DNA of 64,000 nt from Hyperoodon ampullatus (Eukaryota > Chordata > Mammalia > Artiodactyla > Ziphiidae). Location: assembly GCA_949752795.1 (NCBI GenBank), contig OX457060.1, positions 1,034,501 through 1,098,500 on the forward strand, given 5' to 3'. Numbering within the stretch: the first letter of the stretch is position 1; each line of letters opens with the position of its first letter. This document shows, in pieces, positions 52,111-63,530 of this stretch. A program made the translations under genes and the position numbers. The notes below the pieces were generated by a model, which saw nothing but the letters and a program-made list of their open reading frames with translations, had not been told where the DNA came from and did no database searches.

Positions 52111-53756
52111 GTCATTACCTTTGTATTTTGAGTATTTGTTACCTTTGTTTTTAGTATAATTTATGTAATTGTAAGTTCACATAATTAAAATGTTCAGGGT
52201 GGCTGTGTTTACCAACCGGCTCACGAAACTCCTGAGATATTTATTTAACAGTCTGCCCTGGCAAGCAGGTACCAGCCAGCTCCAGCATGTGAGTGGGCCA
52301 CGCCTGGAGGCAGTAAATCCAACCTCTCTCCCTCTTCCTTTCCTGTCCTCAGGCCCGGGGAAGGTTTCATGGTTTTCCCAGGTATAGAGACAAAGATGGT
52401 CCCTGTCCACTGCAGGCACCACACTTACTTTTGGCCTTGGCCACCATCCCAGTCCTCAGCCTGTGCTAAACCTCAGCCAACGCCCCAGCCCTGGACCCGC
52501 CGCCTGGCCCTTTCCCGGCTGGGGGCGCTGAGCCCCTCCTGACACCCAGAGGACGTGGCTTCTGTGGGGCCGAGGGGCCGCGGGAGGACAGAGGAAGCCT
52601 CGCTATCCTCAGCGATGGCCTGGAGGTCTATTTTAGGATCCAGTCTGTGGAGATGGGGAAGCAGGGCCAGCAAACTGTGCTTTGGCAAGTCAGGGCCTAT
52701 AATTACCCTCCACTTGAGGGTCGAATAAACCCCTGGTTGTTACCAAACAACAGCGAAAGCAGGAACCTCCAGCTTCCCTGAGCCCAGAGCTGCCCAGCCT
52801 CCTTGGACAGACATTAGACAGAACCTCCCCATCTGCTGGGCAGCGTCCAAAGTGTCCCAGTAAGGAGAAGCAAGGACACAGCCCTGGCCTTGCCTCCCAT
52901 CAGCCTGTATCTCCTACCGACTCCTGCACCGTTGCTCCCGGCAGCCTTTTACTTATGAAGAGTCTGCAGTCCGCTGGGCAGATGTCACCGATTCACACAC
53001 AGGGGACAGTTGCTGCTGGGCAGAGCAAAGCCCAAGTCAAAAGGCAGCACATGAAAGCGGTAGTGTGTTTGCTCTGGACGGTGGGCCATAGGTGACTGCA
53101 TCCCCAGGCACCTTTCTGCTTTTCCAGAATTGCGTGCCTCTGAGTATGGTACACATACCCCCCACGCCCCAGGGTTGGGGTTTTTACGTTTTCTGTCCAC
53201 CCCCTGCATTGCATGTTTTCAAAGCAGAAACAAAACAGAGCTGTACCCACGTGAAGAGTTTAAGCCTCAAGCTCCCTCACTTGCACGTCCCCCTTTGTAT
53301 TAGTAATTTTTTATTCTTTTTCGTAAAGGCAGTCTCCCAACTTGTACAAGCTCCAGGCCCACATCTGCCCGCATCTGGCCCTGCATGGCCACCTACTCTA
53401 GAGCATTTTGGAAGCCATCATCTCTGTAGCTGGGGTTTTTGAGCCCACAGTCTGGACACCTGCTATGACTCAAGGTCCCGTGCTAGGGTGGAATATTTGC
53501 CATGGGCACCATTGTGAGAAAACAAGCAGGGTAATTGTCCTGGGCTGCAAATTCATCATCTGCGAAATGGCATCATGGAGCATCCAAAGACAAGGAAAGG
53601 GGCTCCTAAATGTGGGTGCAGCAGCGTGTGAAGGAAGACCAATAGAGGGCTATAGGTCAGAGCAGCCAAAGCTAGTTCTCAGAGGCCTCACATAGCCAGA
53701 GGCTTTGAATGAACTATACTCAACGATATTAACTCAATGTTCTTATTTTCTGTATT

Positions 53757-54044
53757 TTTTTTTAATTAATTTATTTATTTTTGGCTGTGTTGTGTCTTCG
53801 TTTCTGTGCGAGGACTTTCTCTAGTTGCGGCGAGCGGTGGCCACTCTTCATCGCGGTGCGTGGGTCTCTCACTGTCGCAGCCTCTCTTGTTGCGGAGCAC
53901 AGGCTCCAGATGCGCAGGCTCAGTAGCTGTGGCTCACGGGCCCAGTTGTTCCGCGCCATGTGGGATCTTCCCAGACCAGGGCTCGAACCCGTGTCCCCTG
54001 CATTGGCAGGCAGATTCTCAACCACTGTGCCAACAGGGAAGCCC
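53757..54044 (-). mobile_element. tRNA-derived SINE, long form
   Basis: An inverted copy from a T-rich tail through 'GGCTGTGTTGTGTC' to 'AACAGGGAAGCCCC', flanked by the near-duplicate 'CTTCTGTATT'/'TTTCTGTATT'. Confidence 0.85.
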
Positions 54045-54061
54045 CATCTTCTGTATTCTTG

Positions 54062-54590
54062 ATGCTGTGGCAGCTGGGGCCTCACTGACAGGGAGAGACG
54101 GCCCCATTGCAGGGCTAGTGAATCCTAGAGATAAGAACCACTTACCTGTGAGCGAGCCTTTGAGATGCAAACCAACCCATCCTGAGTCAGTACCCCAACC
54201 TGCCTCCCCTTGCTGGGGCTCACACTCCAAGAGGCAATATTCCTCTGCTCTGACCACCCAGGGCTGGGTACCAGACAACAAGGGACCACCCTATAGCCCA
54301 GAGACCATTGAAGTTATTCAAACCAGCCAATCCCAGCTGCTTGCACTGCTGTGCCCGTTCCTTCCCATGAAAACCACAATAAAGCCTTTGCCCACGCTTT
54401 CCCCTCGCGCCTTCTGCTTCCTGACCAACCTGGTTCGTCTCTGTGTTGCCCTACATGGTATGGCTGCCCCCTCCTCTTGGGAACTGTAAGTAACAAGTGG
54501 TCTCTGCAATGTCAGTTGTCTCCTGATCTGTTGGCCTCTCCATACCAGCATAAAAACAAAATCCCAGGTACATCTTAAAACATCCTTCTT
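54062..54590 (+). mobile_element. Putative class I endogenous retroviral LTR, sense
   Basis: AATAAA at 54378-54383 is followed by a C/T-rich stretch with 'TCTGCTTCCTGACCAACCTG' and later 'GGGAACTGTAAGTAAC', resembling the R/U5 part of gammaretrovirus-like LTRs. It directly follows a SINE. The boundaries are approximate, and no coding region is attached. Confidence 0.45.
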
Positions 54591-55139
54591 GGGGGCTTCC
54601 AGAACATGGTCTCCAGACCTGGGACAGGGGAAGACTGGGAATAGCTCACCCCTGGTCACACACTTCATTCATGCAGGCATTCACTCAACAGGTGTTGATG
54701 GAATGTCCACCACAACCAGAGCTTGGAGACACAGCAATGAACAAGGAGTTGACCCTGGGAAGGGCCACTTCAGCACAGTGGGTTGAGGGCTTTGCTGGGG
54801 AAACCGAGGGAGCACAGGCGTGGACCAAGTTCCAGATCTGGGTGGACGGGATGGTGCTCCCCTGTTCCAGTAGGGTCATCCTGTGTTGTTTGTCCACTTC
54901 ATTGAATTTCCCACCCGCAACCTCATCTTCTCTCCGCTGCAGCCCTGCCCTGATGCATACTGGGGAGCAGGCAACTGGGGTCTCCCCGTCCCCGTTCTTT
55001 CTCATCTTACTCCGGTCTCTGACCTCTGGTGCCAGAAGTCCTCCACCAAGTCGGTGAAGAACTTCCAACTCATTTACTTTCAAGAGCAAAGGACTGATGA
55101 GAGCTTAAAACAGTGATTTACAACCTTGTTTTTCTTTCA

Positions 55140-55345
55140 GTTTTATGTATTTTTATTAAACATAATTTACATATAGTAAAATACACAAATCTTAATGGTA
55201 CAGCTTAACAAATTGTTACCTATTATACATCAATGTAATCACCAGATCCAGATATGGAACATCTTTATCACTCCAGAAAGTTTCCTCAGATTTGCATCCT
55301 TATTTTAAAGTAACAGTTAGTTTATCCCCCATCCCAAGCTGAAGA
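55140..55345 (-). mobile_element. Old antisense LINE/L1-like fragment
   Basis: 'ATAGTAAAATACACAAATCT' and 'ATCCAGATATGGAACATCTT' resemble the antisense 3' region of old L1 elements. Confidence 0.45.
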
Positions 55346-55499
55346 TTATCCGAAAGCCAATATGTAAAAAATATATTTATTTTAAAAAGAAGTTTCTCAG
55401 GTTAAGAAGATGACTATCCTCCGAATCCCCACCTGTGGGGAACCCTGAGGGGTGCTGAGGGCCAAGTTTGAAAAATCGTTCTTCTCCATGAAACCCCCG

Positions 55500-55563
55500 A
55501 ACTGTATGTACAATATTTATGTACATACATAAACTGTATGTACAATGTTTATGTTCACATGTA
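55500..55563. repeat. 32-bp tandem duplication with hairpin arms
   Basis: Copies start 'AACTGTATGTACAAT' at 55500 and 55532. Within copy 1, 'GTATGTAC' (55504-55511) and 'GTACATAC' (55521-55528) are perfect inverted arms around a 9-base loop. Confidence 0.85.
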
Positions 55564-55584
55564 TGTTCTGAGGGTGGACAGAAT

Positions 55585-55800
55585 TCTAGAGCTGAGCTGT
55601 CCAGTTCTGGAGCCACCTGTGGCCACCTGTGGCTATTTAAATGTAAATTAGTTAAGATTAAATAAAAGTAAATGTTCAGTTCTTCAGTTGCCTTTGCTAC
55701 ATTTTGCGTGCTCGGTAGCCACGTGTGGCCACTGTGTTGGACCACACAGTGTAGAACAGTTCCATCACCACCGAAAGTTCTATTGGATAGCACTGGTCCG
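55585..55800 (+). mobile_element. hAT-type MER DNA transposon remnant
   Basis: It starts 'GAGCTGTCCAGTTCTGGAGC', contains 'AGTAAATGTTCAGTTCTTCA' and 'GTAGCCACGTGTGGCCACTG', and ends 'AGTTCTATTGGATAGCACTG', with terminal inverted similarity. Confidence 0.6.
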
Positions 55801-56186
55801 GAGATTTCATCAGCTTCCCAAAGGCATCCATGACCAGAAAATGTTAAGAGACACTAGGTCAAGCCAGTGAAACTTCATTTAAGGAGCCAGAGATTTCACT
55901 AGAGAGCCGAAAGCTCATCATTGTGACAGAGGCCACAGACAAGTCTGCCTTGAGTAATCTTTTCGCTCCAAAAATCCAACCCTAAAAGCCCTTAGAAGAC
56001 ACTGAGATTTTATGTTTTAGTGTCTATCTCGCCGCCTCCTTCTTAGAGAGGGACACTTGAATTCTAAAAACATTTGCCATTAGAAAGTGCTCTCAGTGTC
56101 CCAGAGCCTCTGTGCCCAGCGTGAGGCACCATTTGAAGTAGGAAGACATCGCAGTGACCTTGTCCTTTGTTGTGTGGTCGTTCTAG

Positions 56187-56269
56187 GTGGGCGACGCAGT
56201 CCTGGAAAACGCACGGCTCATGCTGCAGACGGAGAATATCCAGGCTGGCGCGGATGACTTCAAGGAGAG
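56187..56269 (+). CDS. BFSP2: BFSP2 exon 2: coil 1 segment
   Basis: This 83 bp exon lies between TTCTAG and GTAACA: 27 codons plus two bases of a split Arg codon, in phase with exon 1. The peptide 'VGDAVLENARLMLQTENIQA' followed by 'GADDFKE' matches the typical intermediate-filament coil 1B start; 'ADDF' is a near-universal rod signature. It covers residues 164-190. It is too short for a simple open-frame scan and was found by homology and splice phase. Confidence 0.95.
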
Positions 56270-56495
56270 GTAACACTCCACAGCCGAGGGGACAGTCCCT
56301 CCGTGCCCCAGACTCCTGGGCCACTCGGGTAATGCGGCCCCAGAGTCTGCAGCATGCACCCTAGCCTCATGGAAGGCTGGGTGGGATAACAGCATCCCCA
56401 GGAGAATCCAGAGCCAAGACTATCTGGCTCAAACCCTCCTTGTAGACACAAATCAGTTCCAAGGCCTCAGAGATTTTGCCAGTGTCACTTGGCTT

Positions 56496-56692
56496 AGAGC
56501 AGAGGTCTCAAAACCTAGTGTTCATGAGAATCACCTGAGAGACTGATAGAAAACGCAGCTTGCTGTGCCCACCCTCAGAGTTTCAGATTCAACAGGCCTC
56601 AGGCGGGACCTAAAACTTACATTTCTAACCAGTTCCCAATGATGCTGATCCTGTTGGTCCTGGGACCAAATTTTGAGAACTACTGGTTTGGA
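56496..56692 (+). mobile_element. MER5-like hAT-Charlie element
   Basis: It runs 'AGAGGTCTCAAAACCTAGTG' to 'CCAAATTTTGAGAACTACTG', with 'GAGAATCACCTGAGAGACTG' inside. It lies about 230 bp after BFSP2 exon 2. Confidence 0.62.
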
Positions 56693-56694
56693 GC

Positions 56695-56860
56695 AATGCT
56701 TCTCAATCCTGGCTGCATATGAGAATTACCTGGGCCCTTCAAACTGCCAGCTCACAAGCCCCACAGACATTAGTGGGGGTGGGTCCCGGCCTCTGTATTT
56801 TTAAAGTTCACCAGGCTTTCTTATGTCCATCCAGCCTTGAGAGCCACCTCTTTGGAGTCT
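56695..56860 (+). mobile_element. Second MER5-like element, adjacent copy
   Basis: 'CAATGCTTCTCAATCCTGGC' to 'CCAGCCTTGAGAGCCACCTC', with 'GAGAATTACCTGGGCCCTTC'. It directly follows the first copy in the same orientation. Confidence 0.55.
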
Positions 56861-56954
56861 AATAGTGTTTCCTATAATGTGGCTGATGAAGGTCAATTTA
56901 AGCGGTATAAAGATAAACGTTTTAATTTTAATAGTCATGTAGTTACTTATTTAT

Positions 56955-57269
56955 AAATTTATCTATTTATTTATTTATTTTTGGCTGCACTGGGTCTTTG
57001 TTGCTGCACACAGGCTTTCTCTAGTTGTAGTGAGCAGGAACTACTCTTTGTTGCAGTGCACGGGCTTCTTATTGTGGTGGCTTCTGTTGTTCCGGAGCAC
57101 AGGCTCTAGGCGCACGGGCTTCAGTAGTTGTGGCACAAGGGCTCAGTAGTTGTGGCACACAGGCTTAGTTGCTCTGCGGCATGTGGGATCTTCCCAGACG
57201 GGGAATCGAACCCGTGTCCCCTGCATCGGCAGGCAGATTCTTAACCACTGTGCCATCACGGAAGTCCCA
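56955..57269 (-). mobile_element. tRNA-derived SINE, long form
   Basis: An inverted long-form copy from the TTTATT tail through 'GGCTGCACTGGGTC' to 'CACGGAAGTCCC', more diverged than its younger neighbour at 57283. Confidence 0.85.
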
Positions 57270-57282
57270 GTCATATATTTAT

Positions 57283-57503
57283 ATATTTTTTTTTAATTAT
57301 TATTTTTTTTTGCGGTACGCGGGCCTCTCACTGTTGTGGCCTCTCCCGTTGTGGAGCACAGGCTCCGGACGCACAGGCTCAGCAGTCATGGCTCACGGGC
57401 CCAGCCACTCTGCGGCATGTGGGATCTTCCCAGACTGGGGCACGAACCCGTGTCCCCTGCATCGGCAGGCGGACTCTCAACCACTGCGCCACCAGGGAAG
57501 CCC
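57283..57503 (-). mobile_element. Cetacean tRNA-derived SINE (short CHR type)
   Basis: An inverted full-length copy with an 11 bp duplication 'CATATATTTAT' (57272-57282, 57504-57514). It sits directly beside an older SINE in the same orientation. Confidence 0.92.
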
Positions 57504-58207
57504 CATATATTTATTTTTATAGTTACCTTCTGTTTATGGCCCATGAAACTGTTTTTCCACTACAGTACTACCATTTATAGTGGCAATTTAAATTTTATTT
57601 AATATAAAGAGCTTTTAAAGTTTATTGATTTAAGATTTACTCTTTAAGTACATGAATTTAAGTAACAACATAAAATAAATAATGATACAGAAGATACACA
57701 GTTAGTGCAAAATCGTGTAAGTGAGTGGGGTTTGCAAAACACTGGCCTAATGGAGAAGCAAAATGAAGATGCCCCTTTTATGGATGAACACAGTGATTTT
57801 GAGAATATTTTGAGGGGAAGGTGTCCTGGGAGCTGAGCAAATGGGTGGATGATGGGATTGTTATTCCCTAAATTAGCAAAGATGAAGAGAAAGGCATATA
57901 GTTAGGAGTCTGTGGGGAAGACCATGATCCCATGGCCATTCTTATCTTAGGAATAAGAAGGGTGCTGTGATGAAACAGGGAATGTCCACCATCTCCTCAG
58001 ATCCCCAGTCACTTCCTTTCTTTGAGACCAAGCTTACCCACCTGCTAAAAGGCCTCCTTTCATGCCACTCTGGAGTCAAGGAGACTCTCAACCAACCAGG
58101 GCTGCCGTCTTGCTCAGCACTGGTAGCCAAGGTCAGAGGCGCACAAAGAAGTGCAGCCATCATCCAGCCACTGACAACTCTCTGCATGGTAAAGACAGAT
58201 GCCAACT

Positions 58208-58451
58208 GGGACTTCGCTGGTGGTCCAGTGGTTAAGACTCCACACTCCCAGTGCAGGGGGCCCAGGTTCGATCCCTGGTCAGGGAACAAGAGCCTGCATG
58301 CTGCAACTAAAAGATCCCGCATGCCACAACTAAAAAGATCCCACATGCCACAACTAAAAAAGATCTTGCATGCTGCAACTAAAGATCCCATGTGCCACAA
58401 CTAAGACCTAGCACAGCCAAATAGATAAATAAATATTAAAAAAAAAAGACG
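58208..58451 (+). mobile_element. tRNA-derived SINE with internal tandem units
   Basis: It starts 'GGGACTTCGCTGGTGGTCCA', followed by box B 'GGTTCGATCCC'. The body is a run of about five 22-25 bp units of the type 'GATCCCGCATGCCACAACTA'. The flanks 'GATGCCAA' and 'GACGCCAA' look like the target duplication. Confidence 0.85.
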
Positions 58452-58604
58452 CCAATAGACATCAAACTATTCACACTAAATTTAAGGTAGAATTTAATTA
58501 AGTGTGATAAAGGTAGCATCTGACTGAAATGTTTTTCACTCATTCATTCATTTATTCCTTTTGGCATGAATTCATTCATTCATTTGTTTATTCATTCATA
58601 CATA

Positions 58605-58982
58605 CCTTTGTCCTGCCATTCAACAGAGTAGAATGTAAACTCACCGAAAGCAGGGGCTTGGTCTATTTTGTGCCCCAGTGTATCACCAGCACCTAAAAGA
58701 GTGCCAGCACAAGATAGATGCTCAGAAAATATTTATCGGGGGCTTCCCTGGTGGCGCAGTGGTTGAGAGTCCACCTGCCGATGCAGGGGACACGGGTTCA
58801 TGCCCCGGTCCGGGAAGATCCCACATGCCGCGGAGCGGCTAGGCCCGTGAGCCATGGCCCCTGAGCCTGCATGTCCGGAGCCTGTGCTCCGCAATGGGAG
58901 AGGCCACAACAGTGAGAGGCCCGTGTACCGCAAAAAAAAAAAAAAAAAGAAAAAAAAATTTATCGAATGAGTGAATGAATGA
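58605..58982 (+). mobile_element. L2 LINE 3' end, split by a SINE
   Basis: 'GTAGAATGTAAACTCACCGA' to 'AGATGCTCAGAAAATATTTA', resuming after the SINE with AATGAGTGAATGAATGAA, the L2 3' terminal repeat. Confidence 0.7.
58739..58950 (+). mobile_element. Cetacean tRNA-derived SINE (short CHR type) inside an L2 tail
   Basis: A full-length copy with duplication 'TTTATCG' (58732-58738 and 58959-58965). The interrupted host sequence reads as an L2 3' end when the SINE is removed. Confidence 0.92.
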
Positions 58983-58984
58983 AT

Positions 58985-60230
58985 TCAACAAATGTTTGAA
59001 TGTCTGCTTTGTGCCAGGCTCCTTGCCAGGTGCTGGGAGTGAAGTGAATCAGGCATGGTTCCTGACCTCAGTGAGCCCACAGTGGGTTAGTGGCAAAGAC
59101 AGAGGGTGAACAGACAGTGATTACTGAGCAGATGTGCCATCACTGAGATGAGCCCAGATGAGGGGGGTCATTTAGCCTGGTTAGGGAATGTTGACAAGAG
59201 ATGATGCCTGATTTGGGTCCTAAACTCATGTAGAAGTTGAACAGGCAAATAAAGCAGGCATGACTTTCCAGGCAGAGGGGACAGCGTGTGCAAAGGCAGG
59301 AGGACATTAGAAGACATGGTGCGTTAGTGGAATCCCAAGCCCCCCAGGATAACTGGGGCATATAGGGTGCGTGAAGGGGACACAGATCCTGGAGGACCGT
59401 GCCAGCCATTCCAGAGGGCTTGAAATTATCTGAGGGCAGAGGAGACCCATAGAAGGGGTTCGAGCAGTGGCTCATCATGACCAGATTTCAGCTTTAAAGG
59501 AAGCTTTGTAGGGTGGAGAGGACAGGCAGGCCAATGAGCAGGAAACAATGGGAGTGAAGGGTTTGGACGGACGGAGAGGCAAGGTCTGGATTGGGAAGTA
59601 AGCTGAGATCGGATTGTTGCGGATGACACTGAAGGCGTCTGAGCAAAGGAGTGACTCCTTGTGGTTAAGGAGAGTCACTCTGGGGGCGGTGCTGTGGGCC
59701 TAGGAAGACAACGAGAGGCGTAGTTCAGGGCCTGCCTGGGATGGTAGCAACGGGCAGACTTGAGGGGTGGGTTAAAGAACTAACCGGCTGGATTTGAAAA
59801 TTATCTACATAGATAGCCTGAAAAGAGAAGGTTAAAGGTAAGTTCCAGACTTTGAACTTGGGTAATCTAGAAGGTGATTCTTTGAATGAAATAGAAAATT
59901 GGGGAGGGAACATTTACCTAAAATTCAGGGTTTGATAATAAGTTTGGTTTTGAGGAAGCTGAGTAGAGCTGATGGTGGAGCAACCAAGCAGAAATGATGG
60001 AATGCCATAAACAATGTTGTGTTAGAGTGGCCTGCAGGTCAAGGCAAGACAGCTCTGGGTGTCATGAGCACCCAGGGGTTCTAACCGAAGCACCATTCAA
60101 AATGGGGCAGTGAAAAAAATGCTCAAAGTGGAACAGCAGCCTTGGGGGATATCACAGAGTTATCCCTCAGAGGACTGCCAAGAAAACGGTCTGTAGGAGA
60201 CCAGAACCTCCAGTCATGCTGAATGGATCA
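58985..60230 (-). mobile_element. L2 LINE, antisense copy
   Basis: It begins 'CAACAAATGTTTGAATGTCT' and continues through 'GGCAGAGGGGACAGCGTGTG' into degenerate antisense ORF sequence with 'TTGGTTTTGAGGAAGCTGAG'. With the preceding sense L2 end it forms a tail-to-tail pair. Confidence 0.65.
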
Positions 60231-62414
60231 TGTGCTGAAAGGGACCAGGCTCCCTGGAGAGGTGAGCAAAATAGGACTCCAGAGGCACGTGGGGGATTCT
60301 TCCAGCTTGGGTCAAAAGAGACTAATCCCCGTCATATGAGTGGGTTTCCATTTCAGCTGGAAGGATAGGACTTGTTTCCAAAAGAAGTAATGTTAATAAG
60401 AACGCAATCCTTCAAAAAGAATAAATTTGGGTAGAAAATCTAATTCCACATATAGAGCACAGAAAAATGCTTCAGAAACCAGCCCCCTAGTGCTGATTCA
60501 AATGTACAGGTCCAGCTCCGAGGGAAGTCTCTGGTGGTATGCCATAGGACTCTGTTTTTTTTAACTGCAAGGTGCTCGACAGCAGGCGTGGCAAAGTGGC
60601 AGATGGGACAAAGCCAGTTGGGGTGGTGAAGGGTAGAATGACAGGATCACGATTCTGATCCCATACATTGGAACAATGGACCAATGACATGGAAAGAGGA
60701 GAAACATAAGCTCCGATTCCTGGGTTCAAATACCAGTTGCACCCAGGAGGACAGGGAAATTGGGCTGAAAGTAGCTTTTGTGAAAAATGTTCAGGACGTC
60801 TACTTGGTAGGAGACTCAATATTAGTTAGCAGCAAATACAGCTAATCAAAATGAAATGAGCAAACATACAAACAAACAAAACCCACAATACAAATCTTAG
60901 GATCCGTGATGAATAGAATTAAAGGGTTTAAACAAAGGAGCAGACAGTCCCACAAGATCCTGAAGTAATCAGGTAACATCTGGAGTTTTGCATTTCTTTC
61001 TCTGTATCACATTTTAAGAAGGACACAGACCAACTGGAGCATTTCAAGTCGTTCCAAAAATATATCTTAAACCTGCTGCTGCAAAAACAAAAATGAAAAG
61101 GTCATAGTCCCTGCCCTCAATAATGACAAATACGAAAACCCATTTGCATGAAAAATGGAGGAAGGAAGTAGGAATGCTTAACCTGAGGACACAAAGTCTT
61201 GGAGGGGTGTAGGGGATGGAGATGGGGGACAGGAGAGTGACATAGGAAAGTGTCTCCAAATATTTGTAGGACTGCCAGCGGGAGGGTTAGACCGACGTTG
61301 GGTGTCCAGTGGTGGAACTCAGACTCTTTCAGGAACAGAGACTAAAGCTCTTGAAGGAAGCAATTTGCAATAGTTAGAGCTGTCCAAAAATGGCATGATG
61401 GCCTTGGGAGATGATGAGGTCCCCGTTGCTGGAAGTATTGAAGCGGAGCCTGCGTGATCACCTATCAAAAATGCCATCAAGGGATTGTCACCAGGCAGGA
61501 GTTTGCATAGCTGAACATGAAAATCCTTTAAAATTCTAAGACCTTAAGAGACTTTCTGAAATGAGAGGTGTGAGATTCCTCCCTTCTGTGGATGGATGAA
61601 GGTAAGGTGTGAGATTTGGCTGAGTGGAAGGCCATGGAAGAAAGGAGTGCCGCTGGGAGAAACTGCCAAAGATGTTGGGTAGTTTCAGACTTGTGTCTGC
61701 GTGTATATGTGTGCCTGTGTGTTTTTGCATATTTCGCATGCAAATCCAGGTTTCTGGTTTCTCAAGAGAAGGGCGTACCCCTTACCACGCCGCAGTGATG
61801 GGGAGGGCTGTGCAGCAATGCCCCTTTAGGTGAAGCATGTGCTATCCTACACCTGTCAATCCCCACCTCTTGCTGTTGCCCAGACCTGGCCCTCATCCCT
61901 CATCTACATTCCCCACTTGGTCCCTGAAGGCATTTGGGTTTGCAGCCACGGTCCTGAAATTTTACCTGGGCTTTTTGGGAGAGGAACCATGCATGTTCTT
62001 CATTTGGGGATCACCAGCACACAGCCTGGGACTTAGCAGATTCTCAGTAATGTTCGTTAAAGGATTCCCGGGTGAAAAGGATGTCAGATCAGCATAATGA
62101 TGACAACACTTGTCCCTTACCTGGATCTGGCCTCTTGGAGAAGCTTTCCCTAGAGCTCTATGCTTCCAGTGCCCCATGAGGATGGCACCTAATTAATCCA
62201 GGTGCCCTGTTATCAGAAGTTGGCTGCAATCGCTTTCATTTTAATAAATCAACAGGCAGCAATTGCATTAACAGTGTCCTCATACCCATTGGAACAGTGA
62301 CTTTTAACATTCATTGCCTAAGTATCCCATAATTGGTCTGTTGGTCACATTTATAATCTGATTATTTTTCTCTGGGGTCACCCAGCTCTGCTGATTGAGT
62401 GCCTTTACCTACAG

Positions 62415-62571
62415 ATATGAAAATGAGCAGCCATTTCGAAAGGCGGCGGAAGAGGAAATTAACTCTCTGTATAAAGTCATTGATGAAGCGAATTCGACAA
62501 AAAAGGATCTGGAGAGTCAAATAGAAAGCCTGAAAGAAGAACTTGGCTTTCTGTCAAGGAGCTATGAAGAG
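62415..62571 (+). CDS. BFSP2: BFSP2 exon 3: coil 1B
   Basis: This 157 bp exon lies between TACAG and GTAGGT. The first base completes the split Arg (AG+A), then 52 codons encode residues 192-243. The sequence '[20 protein letters not shown]' followed by 'VIDEAN' is a heptad-patterned intermediate-filament rod. The 'KEEL' at 231-234 includes Glu233, the residue deleted in a human cataract family (from memory), which is present here. The shared numbering also supports the alignment used for residue 287. Confidence 0.96.
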
Positions 62572-63530
62572 GTAGGTGAGGGCCGTCACCTGTCGGGCTG
62601 AGCTTCACAACACAGGTGACGCTGCGCGTCGCTTGCCCAGGGCTGCAGGCAAAATGCCAGTAAAATATTTCCAACTTCTTGTAGTGGGTGAGGTTACCCT
62701 GAGTTTCAAACTCAAATGGCTTCAGGGACCAGGCCGGTACTTAAATGGGGAGGCAGCAGGTCCAAGCAGTCGTGAGTGATGGAACGTGTGTTGAATGGAA
62801 GGGAGCATCCCCTAAGCTTTCTAGTTCACACTTTTTTTTCAACACTGTACTGGACAAACAAAATAACTCTGAGAGTAGACCCAGGCTGTGGTTTAGTCAC
62901 ACTCAATGAAATTCGGTCAGATCGTTGAGTGACAGGACTGAAGGGGACCGCCTGTGGTGATGTTGTCCAGTGTCCAACCTCACACCGGTCAAGACCCAAA
63001 CATCCAAGATCCAAAAAGTGCTTGCAGTTGGAAAAAGTCAAAACCCATTTAACCATGTTCACATTGGGAAGTTCCTTCTTTGTCCAACTGTAAGCTAACC
63101 AGGAATCAATAAGCCCACTTCCTCCTGTCCTTAGCTCCATAGTTTGTCACCACTCTCCAAAGGTAACGCTTTAAAAACTCCGCAGTTATCTTTAAATCTC
63201 TTTCCGCTTCCTCTGACTTTATGAAATTCATAAATTTCATCTTGCTGTTATTGCTTACTCTGTGTTGTTATTTATTTATTTTGATCTTTGCTTTGGGTGG
63301 GCATGGGTTTGTGAAGAGTAGCCTAAGAAATGCATCCTGGGGAAAAGAGAATATAGCGCCCATGCTGGGAAGAGGACCAGGGACTTTGCCCGTCTTTGTG
63401 AAGCCCCACGTCTGGCAGCAGCAAAATGAGAAGCAAAGTATTGCCCACGGAGCTGGGCTTCGGCTGGCTAGAATTCTGTGTCTTTTCTTTCTCCTCTGGA
63501 ACTCACTGAGGTATATGTTGTCATTTTCAG
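62572..63530 (+). other. BFSP2: BFSP2 intron 3
   Basis: This 959 bp intron has donor GTAGGT and acceptor TTTCAG. I see no confident repeat or gene in it. Confidence 0.85.

Larger units (their letters stand above)
19385..56186 (+). other. BFSP2: BFSP2 intron 1 (36.8 kb)
   Basis: The intron runs from donor GTGAGT to acceptor TTCTAG. It is repeat-rich (listed separately). Stretches in which I recognise nothing include about 20350-21090, 23760-24650, 24910-26540, 30280-31570, 32290-33290, 33800-35600, 38050-39700, 39960-40590, 46150-47080 and 52200-53740. No open frame in them resembles a known protein. Confidence 0.85.
56270..62414 (+). other. BFSP2: BFSP2 intron 2
   Basis: This 6.1 kb intron contains two adjacent MER5-like elements right after exon 2, two antisense SINEs back to back (about 56955-57503), a SINE with internal tandem units (58204-58451), a young SINE inside an L2 tail (58739-58950) and a long antisense L2 (about 58985-60230). 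Nothing was recognised at 60240-62400. Confidence 0.8.

Noticed and set aside
53806..54489. 227-codon + strand open frame
   Set aside because: It is a translation across an antisense SINE followed by a putative LTR, not a conserved protein.
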